Shown here one piece after another: positions 31,908 through 40,869 of a stretch of 64,000 bases of DNA. Under the pieces are notes generated by a model. It worked only from the letters and a program-made list of their open reading frames with translations, did no database searches and had not been told where the DNA came from. Each line of letters begins with the position of its first letter. Position 1 is the stretch's first letter. This DNA comes from Alistipes onderdonkii. Lineage in GTDB: Bacteria; Bacteroidota; Bacteroidia; Bacteroidales; Rikenellaceae. A program made the translations under genes and the position numbers. Location: contig NZ_CP102251.1 in the NCBI RefSeq assembly GCF_025145285.1, positions 620,001 to 684,000 on the forward strand, in the 5' to 3' direction.

Positions 31908-32801
31908 TCAGCTCTGCAACCGATATTCCCTGGGGGTGTAGCCGACATGGCGTTTAAAGAAACGTACGAAATGCTGCGGATACTGGAATCCCAGTTCATA
32001 GGCCACCTGCCCGATGGTTTTGTTCGGGTCGAGAAGCCCCTCCTTGGCCGCGTCGATCATCTTCAGCTGGATATACTCCTGGGCCGATTTCCCGGTCTCC
32101 TTTTTCACCAGATCGCCGAAATAATTGGGCGACAGGCATATTTTGCTTGCAAAATAGCGTACCGAAGGCAACCCTTCCTTCGCAGCGGCGCCTTGGGTAA
32201 GGTAATCGTCGAGCAACCGCTCGAAACGTGCCAGGACATCGAGATTCATGTCCCCGCGCGTGACGAACTGGCGCTCGTAAAAACGCATACAATAGTCGAG
32301 CAGCAGTTCTATGTTGGTCGCAATAAGCCCTTTGGTATGCTTGTCGATGGCGTGGAGCAGTTCCATGCGGATTTTTTCCAGGCAGTCGAGGACAATCATA
32401 CGTTCTTCCTCCGACAGGTGCAAGGCTTCGTTGGACTCATAGGAAAAAAACGTATATTTCTTAATCTTCTGCCCCAGCGACGTACCGCGGATAAAATCGG
32501 GATGAAACAGCAGCCCGACCGATTTCTTGGGAACACCCTCCACGTCGGTATACCCCACCGTCTGCCCCGGAGCGATGCAGATGACCGTCTGGTCGTCAAA
32601 ATCATAGCTCGTCTTGCCGTAGTTGATCCGGCATCCCGCAGTCTCCTTGAGGAATACCGAATAGAACCCCATCGTCATCCGGTAGTTTCCCTGGCTCTCG
32701 GCCGTATCGAACGAAACGACGCCGACCTGCGGGTGGCGGGTCTCGAACCCGAAGAGTTTGTTATACTGGTCGACAGTGTCGATTTTCAGGATTTCTTCCA
32801 T
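31908..32801 (-). CDS. AraC family regulator of the divergent redox operon
   Basis: About 297 residues from ATG 32801 (MEEILKIDTVDQYNKLFGFE); the upstream extension to 32852 would cover the -7 box. N-terminal sensor domain of the type seen in Bacteroidetes stress regulators, then an AraC DNA-binding domain: SVRYFASKICLSPNYFGDLV, KSAQEYIQLKMI, TIGQVAYELGFQYPQHFVRF, GYTPREYR. It is transcribed away from the alcohol-dehydrogenase operon across a gap holding two 28-bp direct repeats, so it is the likely regulator of that operon. Confidence 0.9.
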   Translation of the reverse strand: MEEILKIDTVDQYNKLFGFETRHPQVGVVSFDTAESQGNYRMTMGFYSVFLKETAGCRINYGKTSYDFDDQTVICIAPGQTVGYTDVEGVPKKSVGLLFHPDFIRGTSLGQKIKKYTFFSYESNEALHLSEEERMIVLDCLEKIRMELLHAIDKHTKGLIATNIELLLDYCMRFYERQFVTRGDMNLDVLARFERLLDDYLTQGAAAKEGLPSVRYFASKICLSPNYFGDLVKKETGKSAQEYIQLKMIDAAKEGLLDPNKTIGQVAYELGFQYPQHFVRFFKRHVGYTPREYRLQS

Positions 32802-32821
32802 ATTTTTTTCTTTACCTTTTG

Positions 32822-32829
32822 CAAAGATA
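32822..32829 (-). promoter_or_regulatory. -7 box of the AraC gene
   Basis: TATCTTTG on the minus strand, 21 bases upstream of the chosen start codon at 32801. Full match to TAnnTTTG; this decides the start codon. Confidence 0.6.
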
Positions 32830-32869
32830 GTGTTTTTGCAGATTCGGGCCACATGCCGGGCCGCCGAAA

Positions 32870-32970
32870 CAGTAATTGGGGTAATATTATCCGTAATAGG
32901 GGTATATTACTGTACATCAGCATATTTCACAGTCGACCAAACCAGTAATCAGGGTAAATATATCCGTAAT
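32870..32970 (+). promoter_or_regulatory. Two 28-bp direct repeats, candidate AraC operators
   Basis: Repeat 1 at 32870-32897 and repeat 2 at 32943-32970 share CAGTAAT, GGGTAA and TATCCGTAAT (23 of 28 identical). Their offset is 73 bp, very close to seven helical turns, so both face the same side. An inverted ATTACTG at 32906-32912 follows repeat 1. Repeat 2 ends about 30 bases upstream of the -7 box at 33001, a suitable activator position. The inference of AraC binding rests on location. Confidence 0.65.
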
Positions 32971-33000
32971 ACGTATACAAAACGAATGCCCCGCGGGATG

Positions 33001-33008
33001 TAGTTTTG
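33001..33008 (+). promoter_or_regulatory. -7 box of the alcohol dehydrogenase operon
   Basis: TAGTTTTG fits TAnnTTTG, 34 bases before the start codon. There is no clear -33 element, consistent with dependence on an activator bound at the repeats upstream. Confidence 0.55.
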
Positions 33009-33041
33009 CAGTGTGGAAAAAACATCAAACACAATAGAGCC

Positions 33042-34217
33042 ATGAAAACAAAACTGAATTTCAACATGTGGATCCCGACCCGCATCCTTTTCGGGGCGGA
33101 CGAACTGAAAAACCTGCACAGGCAGGAGATGCCCGGGAAAAAGGCGCTGCTGGCAATTTCGAACGGCAAGTCGACCCGAGCAAACGGCTATCTGGCCGCC
33201 ACGGAGGAACAGCTCCGGCTGGCAGGGATCGAAAGCGTGGTATTCGACCGGATCGAAGCGAACCCCTTGAAATCCACCGTCATGGCCGGAGCGGCAGCGG
33301 CACGGGAGCACGGGTGCGACATGATCGTCGCATTGGGAGGCGGCAGCGTCATGGACGCCGCAAAGGCCATAGCCCTGATGGCATCCAACGACGGCGACCT
33401 GTGGGACTATGTATTCGGCGGGACGGGCAAAGAACAGCAGGCCGAACACGCACCGCTGCCGGTCATCGCAATAACCACGACGGCAGGAACCGGGTCGGAA
33501 GTCGATCCGTGGGGCGTCGTAACCAACGAACAAACCCATGAAAAGATCGGCGTCGAAGCCGCATTCCCCGTACTGGCCGTAGTCGATCCGAAGCTAATGC
33601 TCACCGTGCCGCCGAAATTCACGGCATACCAGGGGTTCGACGCATTGTTCCACAGCGTGGAGAGTTACATTTCGAAATTCGCCAACCTCGCAAGCGACAT
33701 GTACGCACTGACCGCCATCGAGCATATCGCCCGCAACCTGCCGCGCGCCGTGGCCAATGGCGACGATCTCGAAGCTCGGACCCGCGTGGCCTTCGGCAAC
33801 ACCCTTTCCGGCGTGGTGATGTGCCTGAGCGCCACGACCAGCCAGCACTCGATGGAACACGCCATGTCGGCCTACCACCAGGATCTGCCCCACGGCGCCG
33901 GGCTGATCATGCTCAGCAGGGCTTACTTCTCGTTCTTCATCGACCGGCACGTCTGCGACGAGCGTTTCGTACGGATGGCCCGTGCAATGGGGATGGAGCA
34001 GGCCGCACAGCCCGGAGATTTCATCACGGCGCTCACCCGCTTGCAACAGGCATGCGGCGTCGCCGACCTGAGGATGTCCGACTACGGCATCACCCCCGGA
34101 GAGTTACAGCAAATGACGTTCAACGCATTCGACACAATGCCCGGACTGTTCGAATCAGACCGCCACAGGCTGAGCATCGACGAATGCACAGCCATCTACC
34201 GGGCCGCCTATAAATAA
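33042..34217 (+). CDS. Iron-containing alcohol dehydrogenase
   Basis: 391 residues from ATG 33042 (MKTKLNFNMWIPTRILFGAD). Group III, NAD(P)H-dependent: nucleotide loop VALGGGSVMDAAKAIAL, ITTTAGTGSEVDPWGVVT, and a metal site formed by the Asp in VVDPKLML-adjacent sequence and His residues in TSQHSMEHAMSAYHQDLPHG. It resembles YqhD/butanol-dehydrogenase enzymes that reduce reactive aldehydes. First gene of a long plus-strand run and probably under the divergent AraC regulator. Cytoplasmic. Confidence 0.93.
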   Translation: MKTKLNFNMWIPTRILFGADELKNLHRQEMPGKKALLAISNGKSTRANGYLAATEEQLRLAGIESVVFDRIEANPLKSTVMAGAAAAREHGCDMIVALGGGSVMDAAKAIALMASNDGDLWDYVFGGTGKEQQAEHAPLPVIAITTTAGTGSEVDPWGVVTNEQTHEKIGVEAAFPVLAVVDPKLMLTVPPKFTAYQGFDALFHSVESYISKFANLASDMYALTAIEHIARNLPRAVANGDDLEARTRVAFGNTLSGVVMCLSATTSQHSMEHAMSAYHQDLPHGAGLIMLSRAYFSFFIDRHVCDERFVRMARAMGMEQAAQPGDFITALTRLQQACGVADLRMSDYGITPGELQQMTFNAFDTMPGLFESDRHRLSIDECTAIYRAAYK

Positions 34218-34237
34218 CCCGAAAAAACGACACGATC

Positions 34238-35266
34238 ATGAAACGACCATTAATTCTGACAACAGCCATACTTATGATACTCGGCACGAACACATCCGTC
34301 GCACAGGGCGATGCAGACAATTTCTACAAAAGCAATTCGGTAAACACCGAGAAAGTATCCTTTTCCAACCAATACAAAATGAAAGTAGGCGCACGGCTCT
34401 TCCTGCCCAAGGAGCTGGAGGAAGGGCGAAAATACCCCGCCGTCATCGTCGGGCACCCGATGGGCGCAGTCAAGGAACAGAGCGCCGGTCTGTACGCCAC
34501 AAAACTGGCCGAATGCGGGTTCGTCACGCTGGCACTCGACCTCTCCTTCTGGGGTGAAAGCGACGGAGAACCACGCAATGCCGTCCTGCCGGATGTCTAT
34601 TCGGAGGACTTCAGCGCAGCGGTGGATTTCCTCGGCACCCGCCCCTTTGTCGACCGGGAACGTATCGGCGTTGTCGGGATCTGCGGCAGCGGCAGCTTCG
34701 CCATCAGCGCTGCGAAGATCGACCCCCGCCTGAAAGCCATCGCAACGGTCAGCATGTACGACATGGGGGCAGCCAGCCGCAACGGGCTGAAACACGCCCT
34801 GTCGCCCGAACAGCGCAAACGGATCATCGCCCAGGCTGCCGAACAGCGTTATGCCGAATTCCTGGGCGGGGAACCCCTTTACACCGGCGGCACAGTACAC
34901 GAACTGACGGCCGAATCCACGCCGATCGAGCGCGAATTCTACGAATTTTACCGTACGCCGCGCGGGGAGTTCACCCCCGACGGGGCCACGCCGCGCACGA
35001 CTACGCACCCTACACTGACCAGCAACGTGAAATTCATGAACTTCTACCCCTTCGCCGACATCGAGACCATCTCGCCGCGACCGATGCTCTTCATCGCAGG
35101 TGAGAATGCCCATTCGCGGGAGTTCAGCGAGGACGCCTACCGCCTGGCTGCCGAGCCGAAAGAGCTTTACCTCGTGCCGGATGCAGGGCATGTCGACCTC
35201 TACGACCGGACAGGCCTGATCCCGTTCGGGAAACTGGAAACATTCTTCAGGGATGCGCTGAAATAA
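34238..35266 (+). CDS. Exported alpha/beta hydrolase
   Basis: 342 residues with a signal peptide (MKRPLILTTAILMILGTNTS, cleavage about residue 22). Alpha/beta hydrolase fold: AVIVGHPMGAVKEQS (oxyanion region), GFVTLALDLSFWGES, nucleophile elbow RIGVVGICGSGSFAIS with Cys at the elbow as in dienelactone-hydrolase relatives, then RPMLFIAGE and a C-terminal His in VPDAGHVDLYD. Substrate unknown. 20 bases after the dehydrogenase gene, so co-transcribed. Confidence 0.88.
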   Translation: MKRPLILTTAILMILGTNTSVAQGDADNFYKSNSVNTEKVSFSNQYKMKVGARLFLPKELEEGRKYPAVIVGHPMGAVKEQSAGLYATKLAECGFVTLALDLSFWGESDGEPRNAVLPDVYSEDFSAAVDFLGTRPFVDRERIGVVGICGSGSFAISAAKIDPRLKAIATVSMYDMGAASRNGLKHALSPEQRKRIIAQAAEQRYAEFLGGEPLYTGGTVHELTAESTPIEREFYEFYRTPRGEFTPDGATPRTTTHPTLTSNVKFMNFYPFADIETISPRPMLFIAGENAHSREFSEDAYRLAAEPKELYLVPDAGHVDLYDRTGLIPFGKLETFFRDALK

Positions 35267-35371
35267 TCCCGCTGCGCGGGCAACAGTCCCAAAAGCACAC
35301 CGGGATGCCGCACCTGTCCGGCGCCCGCGTACCCGGGATCGACCAACCTGTAAAACCAATAAAGAACGACT

Positions 35372-35920
35372 ATGAAAAAATTATTGTTACTGCCGTTCAT
35401 GCTGCTATCGCTGGTACTGCCAGCGGCATGCGGGGAATCGGGCGACGACCCCGCCCCTTCCGGAGGGCACCCCGGTCAACCGGAGACGCCCGGCGGAAAC
35501 GAGGGCGGCGACCCGGGCGAAACATCGCTGAAAATCGGCATCACGGTCGGCAGCCGCACGATTACCGCCACGATGGAGGACAATGCCGCCGCACGGGATT
35601 TCCTTTCGCGCCTGCCGCTGGAGGTGACGTTGTCGGATTACAGCAACGCCGAGAAAATATTTTATCCCTCACCGGCGCTGACGACCTCCAAGGTCGCACG
35701 CGGCTGCACCCCTGCACCGGGCGACATCACGATCTATGTCCCGTGGGGCAATGTGGCCATATTCTACAAAAACGGGTCGAGGAGCAACGACCTGATCCGG
35801 ATCGGGCGCATCGACGGCAACGGAATCGAAGCCCTCAGCATCCCCGGCTCGCTTAGCGTCCGGTTCGAAAGGCAACGACAGGAAACACCGGAAAACAATA
35901 GCGAACAAAATCCGACATGA
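35372..35920 (+). CDS. Cyclophilin-like fold lipoprotein
   Basis: 182 residues. Lipobox PAACGE (Cys about 20), a Gly/Pro/Glu-rich linker, then a small beta-barrel domain: KIGITVGSRTITATMEDNAA, ARDFLSRLPLEVTLSDY, GDITIYVPWGNVAIFYKNG, LIRIGRIDGNGIEAL. This matches the cyclophilin-like domain (PF18050) common beside SDR and flavodoxin genes in Bacteroidetes. Not expected to be a functional prolyl isomerase. Its stop overlaps the start of the SDR gene. Confidence 0.87.
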   Translation: MKKLLLLPFMLLSLVLPAACGESGDDPAPSGGHPGQPETPGGNEGGDPGETSLKIGITVGSRTITATMEDNAAARDFLSRLPLEVTLSDYSNAEKIFYPSPALTTSKVARGCTPAPGDITIYVPWGNVAIFYKNGSRSNDLIRIGRIDGNGIEALSIPGSLSVRFERQRQETPENNSEQNPT

Positions 35921-36675
35921 TGGAAACGAAAGATAAAACGGCATTGGTCACCGGGGCTGCGAGCGGCATGGGAGCAGCTGCCGCCCGGATGTTCGCCCAA
36001 GCGGGCTATTCGGTCATGCTGGCCGACATGAACGGGACGGCGGTGGAAGCGGCCGTACAAGGACTCGCAGCATCGGGATATGAGGCCGACTACACGGTAT
36101 GCGACGTGACCGACGAAGCCCAGGTCAAAGCGATGGTCGAAAAGACGGTGGCAAGGTTCGGCAAACTCGATGCCGCCTACAACAACGCAGGGATCATGCC
36201 TGCGCGGGTAGAGACGGCCGATACGGAAACAGAGGCATTCGACCATGTGATAGCCGTCAACCTGAAAGGGGTCTGGCTCTGTATGAAGTACGAATTACTG
36301 CAAATGCGCAGACAAGGCCACGGGGCCATCGTCAACACCTCGTCGATAGGCGGGCTGGTCGGTTCACCCGGCCGCGCCGGATACCACGCAGCCAAACACG
36401 GGGTGCTGGGGCTGACCAAATGCGCAGCGCTGGAGTATGCCGGCAAGGGCATCCGGGTCAATGCCGTATGTCCCGGGACAATCGAAACGCCGATGGTCGA
36501 CGACATGATCCGCACGGGGAACCTGATCGTGTCCGAAGCGTTGCAATTCGCCCCGGCAGGACGTTTCGGCCGGGCGGAAGAGGTCGCAGCAGCCGTCGTA
36601 TGGCTTTGCAGCCCCGGAGCGAGCTACATTACGGGCCAGGCAATAGCCGTCGACGGCGGATATACGGCCATGTAA
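35917..36675 (+). CDS. Short-chain dehydrogenase/reductase
   Basis: 252 residues. Classical SDR: cofactor loop ALVTGAASGMGAAAARMFAQ, LDAAYNNAGIMPA, catalytic Ser in NTSSIGGLV, and YHAAKHG (Tyr-x-x-x-Lys), with a C-terminal GQAIAVDGGYTAM. The pattern is that of glucose-1-dehydrogenase/3-oxoacyl reductase-like enzymes; substrate unknown. The ATGATGG at the start overlaps the previous stop codon, showing translational coupling. Confidence 0.92.
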   Translation: MMETKDKTALVTGAASGMGAAAARMFAQAGYSVMLADMNGTAVEAAVQGLAASGYEADYTVCDVTDEAQVKAMVEKTVARFGKLDAAYNNAGIMPARVETADTETEAFDHVIAVNLKGVWLCMKYELLQMRRQGHGAIVNTSSIGGLVGSPGRAGYHAAKHGVLGLTKCAALEYAGKGIRVNAVCPGTIETPMVDDMIRTGNLIVSEALQFAPAGRFGRAEEVAAAVVWLCSPGASYITGQAIAVDGGYTAM

Positions 36676-36698
36676 ATTCAAACTAAAAAACAAGAACG

Positions 36699-37559
36699 AT
36701 GCAGATAAAAAACACCACCTACGGAGGCGAACGCCCGCTGTTCGCCTCGCACGGCCTGCGCATGGAGCACGTAACCATCCAGGCAGGCGAATCGGCACTC
36801 AAGGAGTGCTCGGATATCGAAGCCGTCGATTGCCGTTTCGAAGGCAAATACCCTTTCTGGCACGTCGACGGGTTCGTCGTCCGGAATTGCCTCTTCACCG
36901 AGGGCGCACGCGCGGCGCTGTGGTATTCGCGCAACCTTACGATGAGCGACACGCGGGTCGAAGCCCCCAAGATGTTCCGCGAGATGGACGGCATCCGGCT
37001 GGAGAACGTACAGTTGCCTTTTGCACAGGAAACGCTCTGGCACTGCCGCAACGTGCAGCTGCGCAACGTACAGGTCGACAAGGGCGATTATATCTTCATG
37101 CACGGCGAAAACATCCGCATAGAGGATTACGCGCAAAGAGGCAACTATTCGTTCCAATACTGCCGCAACGTGGTGATCCGCAACGCCGTCATCAATTCGA
37201 AGGACGCTTTCTGGAACACCGAGGACGTGACGGTCTACGACTCCGAGATCAACGGCGAGTACCTGGGCTGGCACTCGAAGCGGCTGCGGCTGGTTAACTG
37301 CAAAATATCGGGCACCCAGCCCCTGTGTTACGCCACGGATCTCGTACTGGAAAACTGTACGATGGCCGACGACTGCGACCTGGCGTTCGAATACTCGACA
37401 TTGCAGGCCGCCATAGACGGCCCCGTCCGCAGCGTGAAGAACCCCCGCAGCGGTTCGGTCACGGCCGAAAGCTACGGGGAGATCATCCTCAACGGGAATA
37501 TCAAGGCACCGGGCGACTGCCGTATCGAAACGTGGAACGACCAAAGCAGCTGCGCATAG
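36699..37559 (+). CDS. DUF3737 pectate-lyase-like beta-helix protein
   Basis: 286 residues made of repeated beta-helix rungs: QIKNTTYGGERPLFASHGL, TIQAGESALKECSDIEAVDC, FWHVDGFVVRNCLFTEGARA, LWHCRNVQLRNV, WNTEDVTVYDSEINGEYLGW. This is the DUF3737 family; no catalytic residues are established and there is no signal peptide. It abuts the next gene with no gap, and the DUF3737-MalY pairing is recurrent in Bacteroidetes, suggesting a shared stress or small-molecule function. Confidence 0.9.
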   Translation: MQIKNTTYGGERPLFASHGLRMEHVTIQAGESALKECSDIEAVDCRFEGKYPFWHVDGFVVRNCLFTEGARAALWYSRNLTMSDTRVEAPKMFREMDGIRLENVQLPFAQETLWHCRNVQLRNVQVDKGDYIFMHGENIRIEDYAQRGNYSFQYCRNVVIRNAVINSKDAFWNTEDVTVYDSEINGEYLGWHSKRLRLVNCKISGTQPLCYATDLVLENCTMADDCDLAFEYSTLQAAIDGPVRSVKNPRSGSVTAESYGEIILNGNIKAPGDCRIETWNDQSSCA

Positions 37560-38720
37560 ATGGAATACGATTTCGACACCGTCATTCCCCGCCGGGGCAC
37601 GGACTCCTGCAAGTGGGATACCCCCGCGCAGGAAGACGTGCTGCCGATGTGGGTGGCAGACATGGATTTCCGCACGGCCCCGGCCGTCATCGAGGCGTTG
37701 CAGCGGCGCGTGGCACACGGCATCTTCGGTTACACGAAGGTGCCCGATGCCTATTACAACGCGATAGAAGGCTGGTTCGCACGACGCCACGGATGGCGGA
37801 TCGACCGGCGATGGATCGTCTGCACGACAGGCGTCGTCCCGGCACTGTCGGCCGTAATCAAGGCGCTGACGAAGCCCGGCGACCGGGTGATCGTACAAAC
37901 ACCCGCCTACAACTGCTTCTTCTCGTCGATCCGCAACAACGGGTGCAAATTGTCTTCCAACGGCCTGTCGTACCGCGGTGGCCGGTACACCGTCGATTTC
38001 GAAGACCTGGAAGCGAAAGCCGCCGACCCCAAAGCGAAACTCCTGCTGTTATGCAACCCGCACAACCCCGTCGGACGGGTCTGGACACCGGAAGAGTTGC
38101 GACGCATGGGCGAAATCTGCCTGCGCCACGGCGTGCTGGTCGTGGCGGACGAGATCCACTGCGAACTGACCTATGACGGACACGACTATACGCCTTTCGC
38201 ATCGTTGTCCGAAGAGTTCCTGCGGCATTCGGTCACCTGCAATTCGCCCAGCAAGGCATTCAACCTGGCCGGGATGCAGATCGCCAACATCGTCGCCGCC
38301 GATGAAGGGGTGCGACGCCGCATCGACCGGGCGATCAATGACAACGAAGTCTGCGACGTCAACCCGCTGGGCGTAGCAGCACTGACGGCCGCCTACAACG
38401 AGGGGGCGGAGTGGCTCGACGCCTTGCGGGCATACCTCCGGGAAAACTACCGCTTCCTGCGGGGGTATTTCCAGGAACACCTGCCGCAATATGCCGTCCT
38501 GCCGCTCGAAGGCACCTATCTGGCATGGATCGACTGCCGGGCCGCCGGTACGGGTTCGGAACGGCTCGCGGAACGGCTGCTCGATCAGGGACGGCTGATG
38601 GTCAGCCCCGGCACCCTCTACGGGCCCGGCGGCGAAGGCTTCATCCGCCTGAACATCGCCTGTCCGCAAAGGACGCTCGCCGAGGGGCTGGAACGGCTGC
38701 GAAAAGTGCTGGCCAGATAA
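37560..38720 (+). CDS. MalY/PatB-type PLP-dependent C-S lyase/aminotransferase
   Basis: 386 residues. Begins immediately after the DUF3737 stop. Family marks: DTVIPRRGTDSCKWD, LPMWVADMDFRTAPAVIEAL, VVPALSAVIKAL, LLLCNPHNPVGRVWT, ADEIHCEL and the PLP lysine in NSPSKAFNLAGMQIANI. MalY/PatB proteins act as cystathionine beta-lyases with aminotransferase fold. Cytoplasmic and probably homodimeric. Operon context (dehydrogenases, MATE pump) suggests a detoxification or thiol-related task. Confidence 0.92.
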   Translation: MEYDFDTVIPRRGTDSCKWDTPAQEDVLPMWVADMDFRTAPAVIEALQRRVAHGIFGYTKVPDAYYNAIEGWFARRHGWRIDRRWIVCTTGVVPALSAVIKALTKPGDRVIVQTPAYNCFFSSIRNNGCKLSSNGLSYRGGRYTVDFEDLEAKAADPKAKLLLLCNPHNPVGRVWTPEELRRMGEICLRHGVLVVADEIHCELTYDGHDYTPFASLSEEFLRHSVTCNSPSKAFNLAGMQIANIVAADEGVRRRIDRAINDNEVCDVNPLGVAALTAAYNEGAEWLDALRAYLRENYRFLRGYFQEHLPQYAVLPLEGTYLAWIDCRAAGTGSERLAERLLDQGRLMVSPGTLYGPGGEGFIRLNIACPQRTLAEGLERLRKVLAR

Positions 38721-38760
38721 AAAACACTATTTTTGCAGCCGTCTTCACCGCCGACCGTCT

Positions 38761-40194
38761 ATGGATGCAGGAAAAAAGCGAGAATACGAATTGCTGGAGC
38801 TGATCCGCACCGGCAAGCCGATGACCTGGAGCGAGCGGCTCGACCTGATCGTCCGGTTGAGCATTCCCTCCATTCTGGCACAGCTGTCCGTCATCGTGAT
38901 GCTCTACATCGACGCCTCGATGGTCGGAAGCCTCGGGGCAAACGCTTCGGCATCCATCGGGCTGGTGTCGACGACCACATGGCTCTTCAGCGGGGTATGC
39001 ACGGCGGCGGCCACGGGATTCTCGGTACAGGTCGCCCACCTGATCGGCGCCAACGACCCAACGGGCGCGAGGAACGTCCTGCGGCAGGCATTCTCCGCGA
39101 CGCTGCTCTTCGGGCTTTTCGCCTCGGCCGTCGGATGCGCCGTCAGCGGGTCGCTGCCCGGATGGCTCGGCGGGAACGACGCCATCGCCCCGGATGCTTC
39201 GCGTTATTTCCTGATCTATGCGCTGTCACTCCCGTTCCTGCAGGTCAACTACCTGTCGGGCAGCATGCTGCGGTGCAGCGGCAACATGCGTGTCCCAAGT
39301 ATGCTGAGCGTCCTGATGTGTGTGCTGGACGTGATCTTCAACACCCTGCTGATCTTCCCGACGCGGACGGTGTATTGGGGCGGCGCGGAAGTGGTGTTCC
39401 CGGGTGCGGGCATGGGCGTGGCCGGAGCCGCGCTGGGAACGGCGCTGGCAGTCATAGCGACGGCCGGGCTGATGACCTGCTACCTGTGGTTCCGCTCGCC
39501 GGAACTGGCGTTGGGAAAGGAACGCGGAAGTTTCCGGCCTACGGCCGAATGCCTGCGCAAAGCCGTCCGCATCGGCCTTCCGATCGGTTGTGAGCATGTC
39601 ATCCTCTGCGGGGCGCAAATCCTGACTACGGTGATCGTCGCACCGCTCGGCACCGCCGCCATCGCGGCCAACGCCTTCGCCATCACGGCCGAAAGCCTTT
39701 GTTACATGCCCGGCTACGGAATCGCCGACGCCGCCACGACATTGGTCGGGCAGAGCAAGGGCGCCGGGCGGCGGATGCTCACGCAGCGTTTCGCCCGCAT
39801 GACCGTGTCGCTCGGCATGGTCGTCATGGCATTCATGGGTTTGGTGATGTACGTCGCCGCCCCGCTGATGATGGGCATCATGACTCCGGATCCGGAGATC
39901 CGGGAGCTCGGCATCATGGCACTGCGCATCGAGGCTTTCGCCGAGCCGATGTTCGCCGCTTCGATCGTAGCCTACGGGGCTTTCATCGGTGCCGGGGACA
40001 CCGTAGTCCCGAGCTGCATGAATTTCTTCAGCATCTGGGCCGTACGGCTCACGCTGGCCGCGCTGCTCGCCCCGACGATGGGATTGCAGGGTGTATGGAT
40101 CGCCATGTGCATCGAACTCTGTTTCCGCGGCGCGATTTTCCTCGTCCGGCTGCTGCGGGGCAAATGGCTGGGTGTCGCCACCCCGGCTTGCTGA
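38761..40194 (+). CDS. MATE family efflux transporter
   Basis: 477 residues with twelve transmembrane helices in two MatE halves: first half LDLIVRLSIPSILAQLSVIV with MVGSLG, second half IGLPIGCEHVILCGAQILTT. Na+- or H+-driven export of cationic compounds is the family role. 40 bases after the PatB gene; last member of the operon starting with the Fe-alcohol dehydrogenase. Substrate unknown. Confidence 0.92.
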   Translation: MDAGKKREYELLELIRTGKPMTWSERLDLIVRLSIPSILAQLSVIVMLYIDASMVGSLGANASASIGLVSTTTWLFSGVCTAAATGFSVQVAHLIGANDPTGARNVLRQAFSATLLFGLFASAVGCAVSGSLPGWLGGNDAIAPDASRYFLIYALSLPFLQVNYLSGSMLRCSGNMRVPSMLSVLMCVLDVIFNTLLIFPTRTVYWGGAEVVFPGAGMGVAGAALGTALAVIATAGLMTCYLWFRSPELALGKERGSFRPTAECLRKAVRIGLPIGCEHVILCGAQILTTVIVAPLGTAAIAANAFAITAESLCYMPGYGIADAATTLVGQSKGAGRRMLTQRFARMTVSLGMVVMAFMGLVMYVAAPLMMGIMTPDPEIRELGIMALRIEAFAEPMFAASIVAYGAFIGAGDTVVPSCMNFFSIWAVRLTLAALLAPTMGLQGVWIAMCIELCFRGAIFLVRLLRGKWLGVATPAC

Positions 40195-40298
40195 ATCCGG
40201 AATCGTATAGCGAAAGACCCGATACCGGACAACTTCCTCTTCCGGGGAACGGAGCCTCAGGCATTTTTTTTGTAAATTCGGAATAAAACAATATCGTC

Positions 40299-40775
40299 AT
40301 GAAAAAAATATGGGCCTATATCCTCCCGACGGTGCTGTGTTTCGTTCTGGGGGGACTTGCCGGATGGTTGCAGCACGACGCGATCAACGAATGGTATCCG
40401 CTGCTCGACAAACCGGCGCTGACACCGCCCAATGCGGTTTTCCCGATCGCATGGAGCATCATCTACCTCTGCATGGGCATCTCGGGCGGGCTGGTACTGA
40501 CCTCCGAAGCCCCCGCCCGTAAAAGTGCGGTGAGGCTGTGGTTTTTCCAGTTAGGGTGCAATTTCCTGTGGAGCATCCTCTTCTTCGTCTGCCGCAGCCC
40601 GCTGCTGGGCATGGCGGACATCGTGGTGCTCGACGTCCTGGTGATCCTCTATCTCGTCCGCAGTGCAAACGTACGCGCCGCTGCCGCATGGCTCTTCGTC
40701 CCTTACCTCTGCTGGCTCCTCTTCGCCACCTACCTCAACGCCTATATCCTCGTTGCGAACGGGACGGGGCTGTAA
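40299..40775 (+). CDS. TspO/MBR family tryptophan-rich membrane protein
   Basis: 158 residues with five transmembrane helices. WYPLLDKPALTPPNAVFPIA plus WSIIYLCMGISGG is the conserved TspO entrance; LWFFQLGCNFLWSILFF and the later AAAWLFVPYLCWLLFATYLN complete it. TspO proteins bind and degrade or shuttle porphyrins. The likely -7 box is TAAATTCG at 40273-40280. The gene stands alone between the MATE gene and the arginase-like gene. Confidence 0.93.
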   Translation: MKKIWAYILPTVLCFVLGGLAGWLQHDAINEWYPLLDKPALTPPNAVFPIAWSIIYLCMGISGGLVLTSEAPARKSAVRLWFFQLGCNFLWSILFFVCRSPLLGMADIVVLDVLVILYLVRSANVRAAAAWLFVPYLCWLLFATYLNAYILVANGTGL

Positions 40776-40869
40776 ACCGGGGAAAGGCGCGATGTGCAGC
40801 AGGACGAAGATTTGAAAAATCCCCGGGAAGGAAACTCCCGGGGATTCGACGGCGTATCGCATAAGGCGG

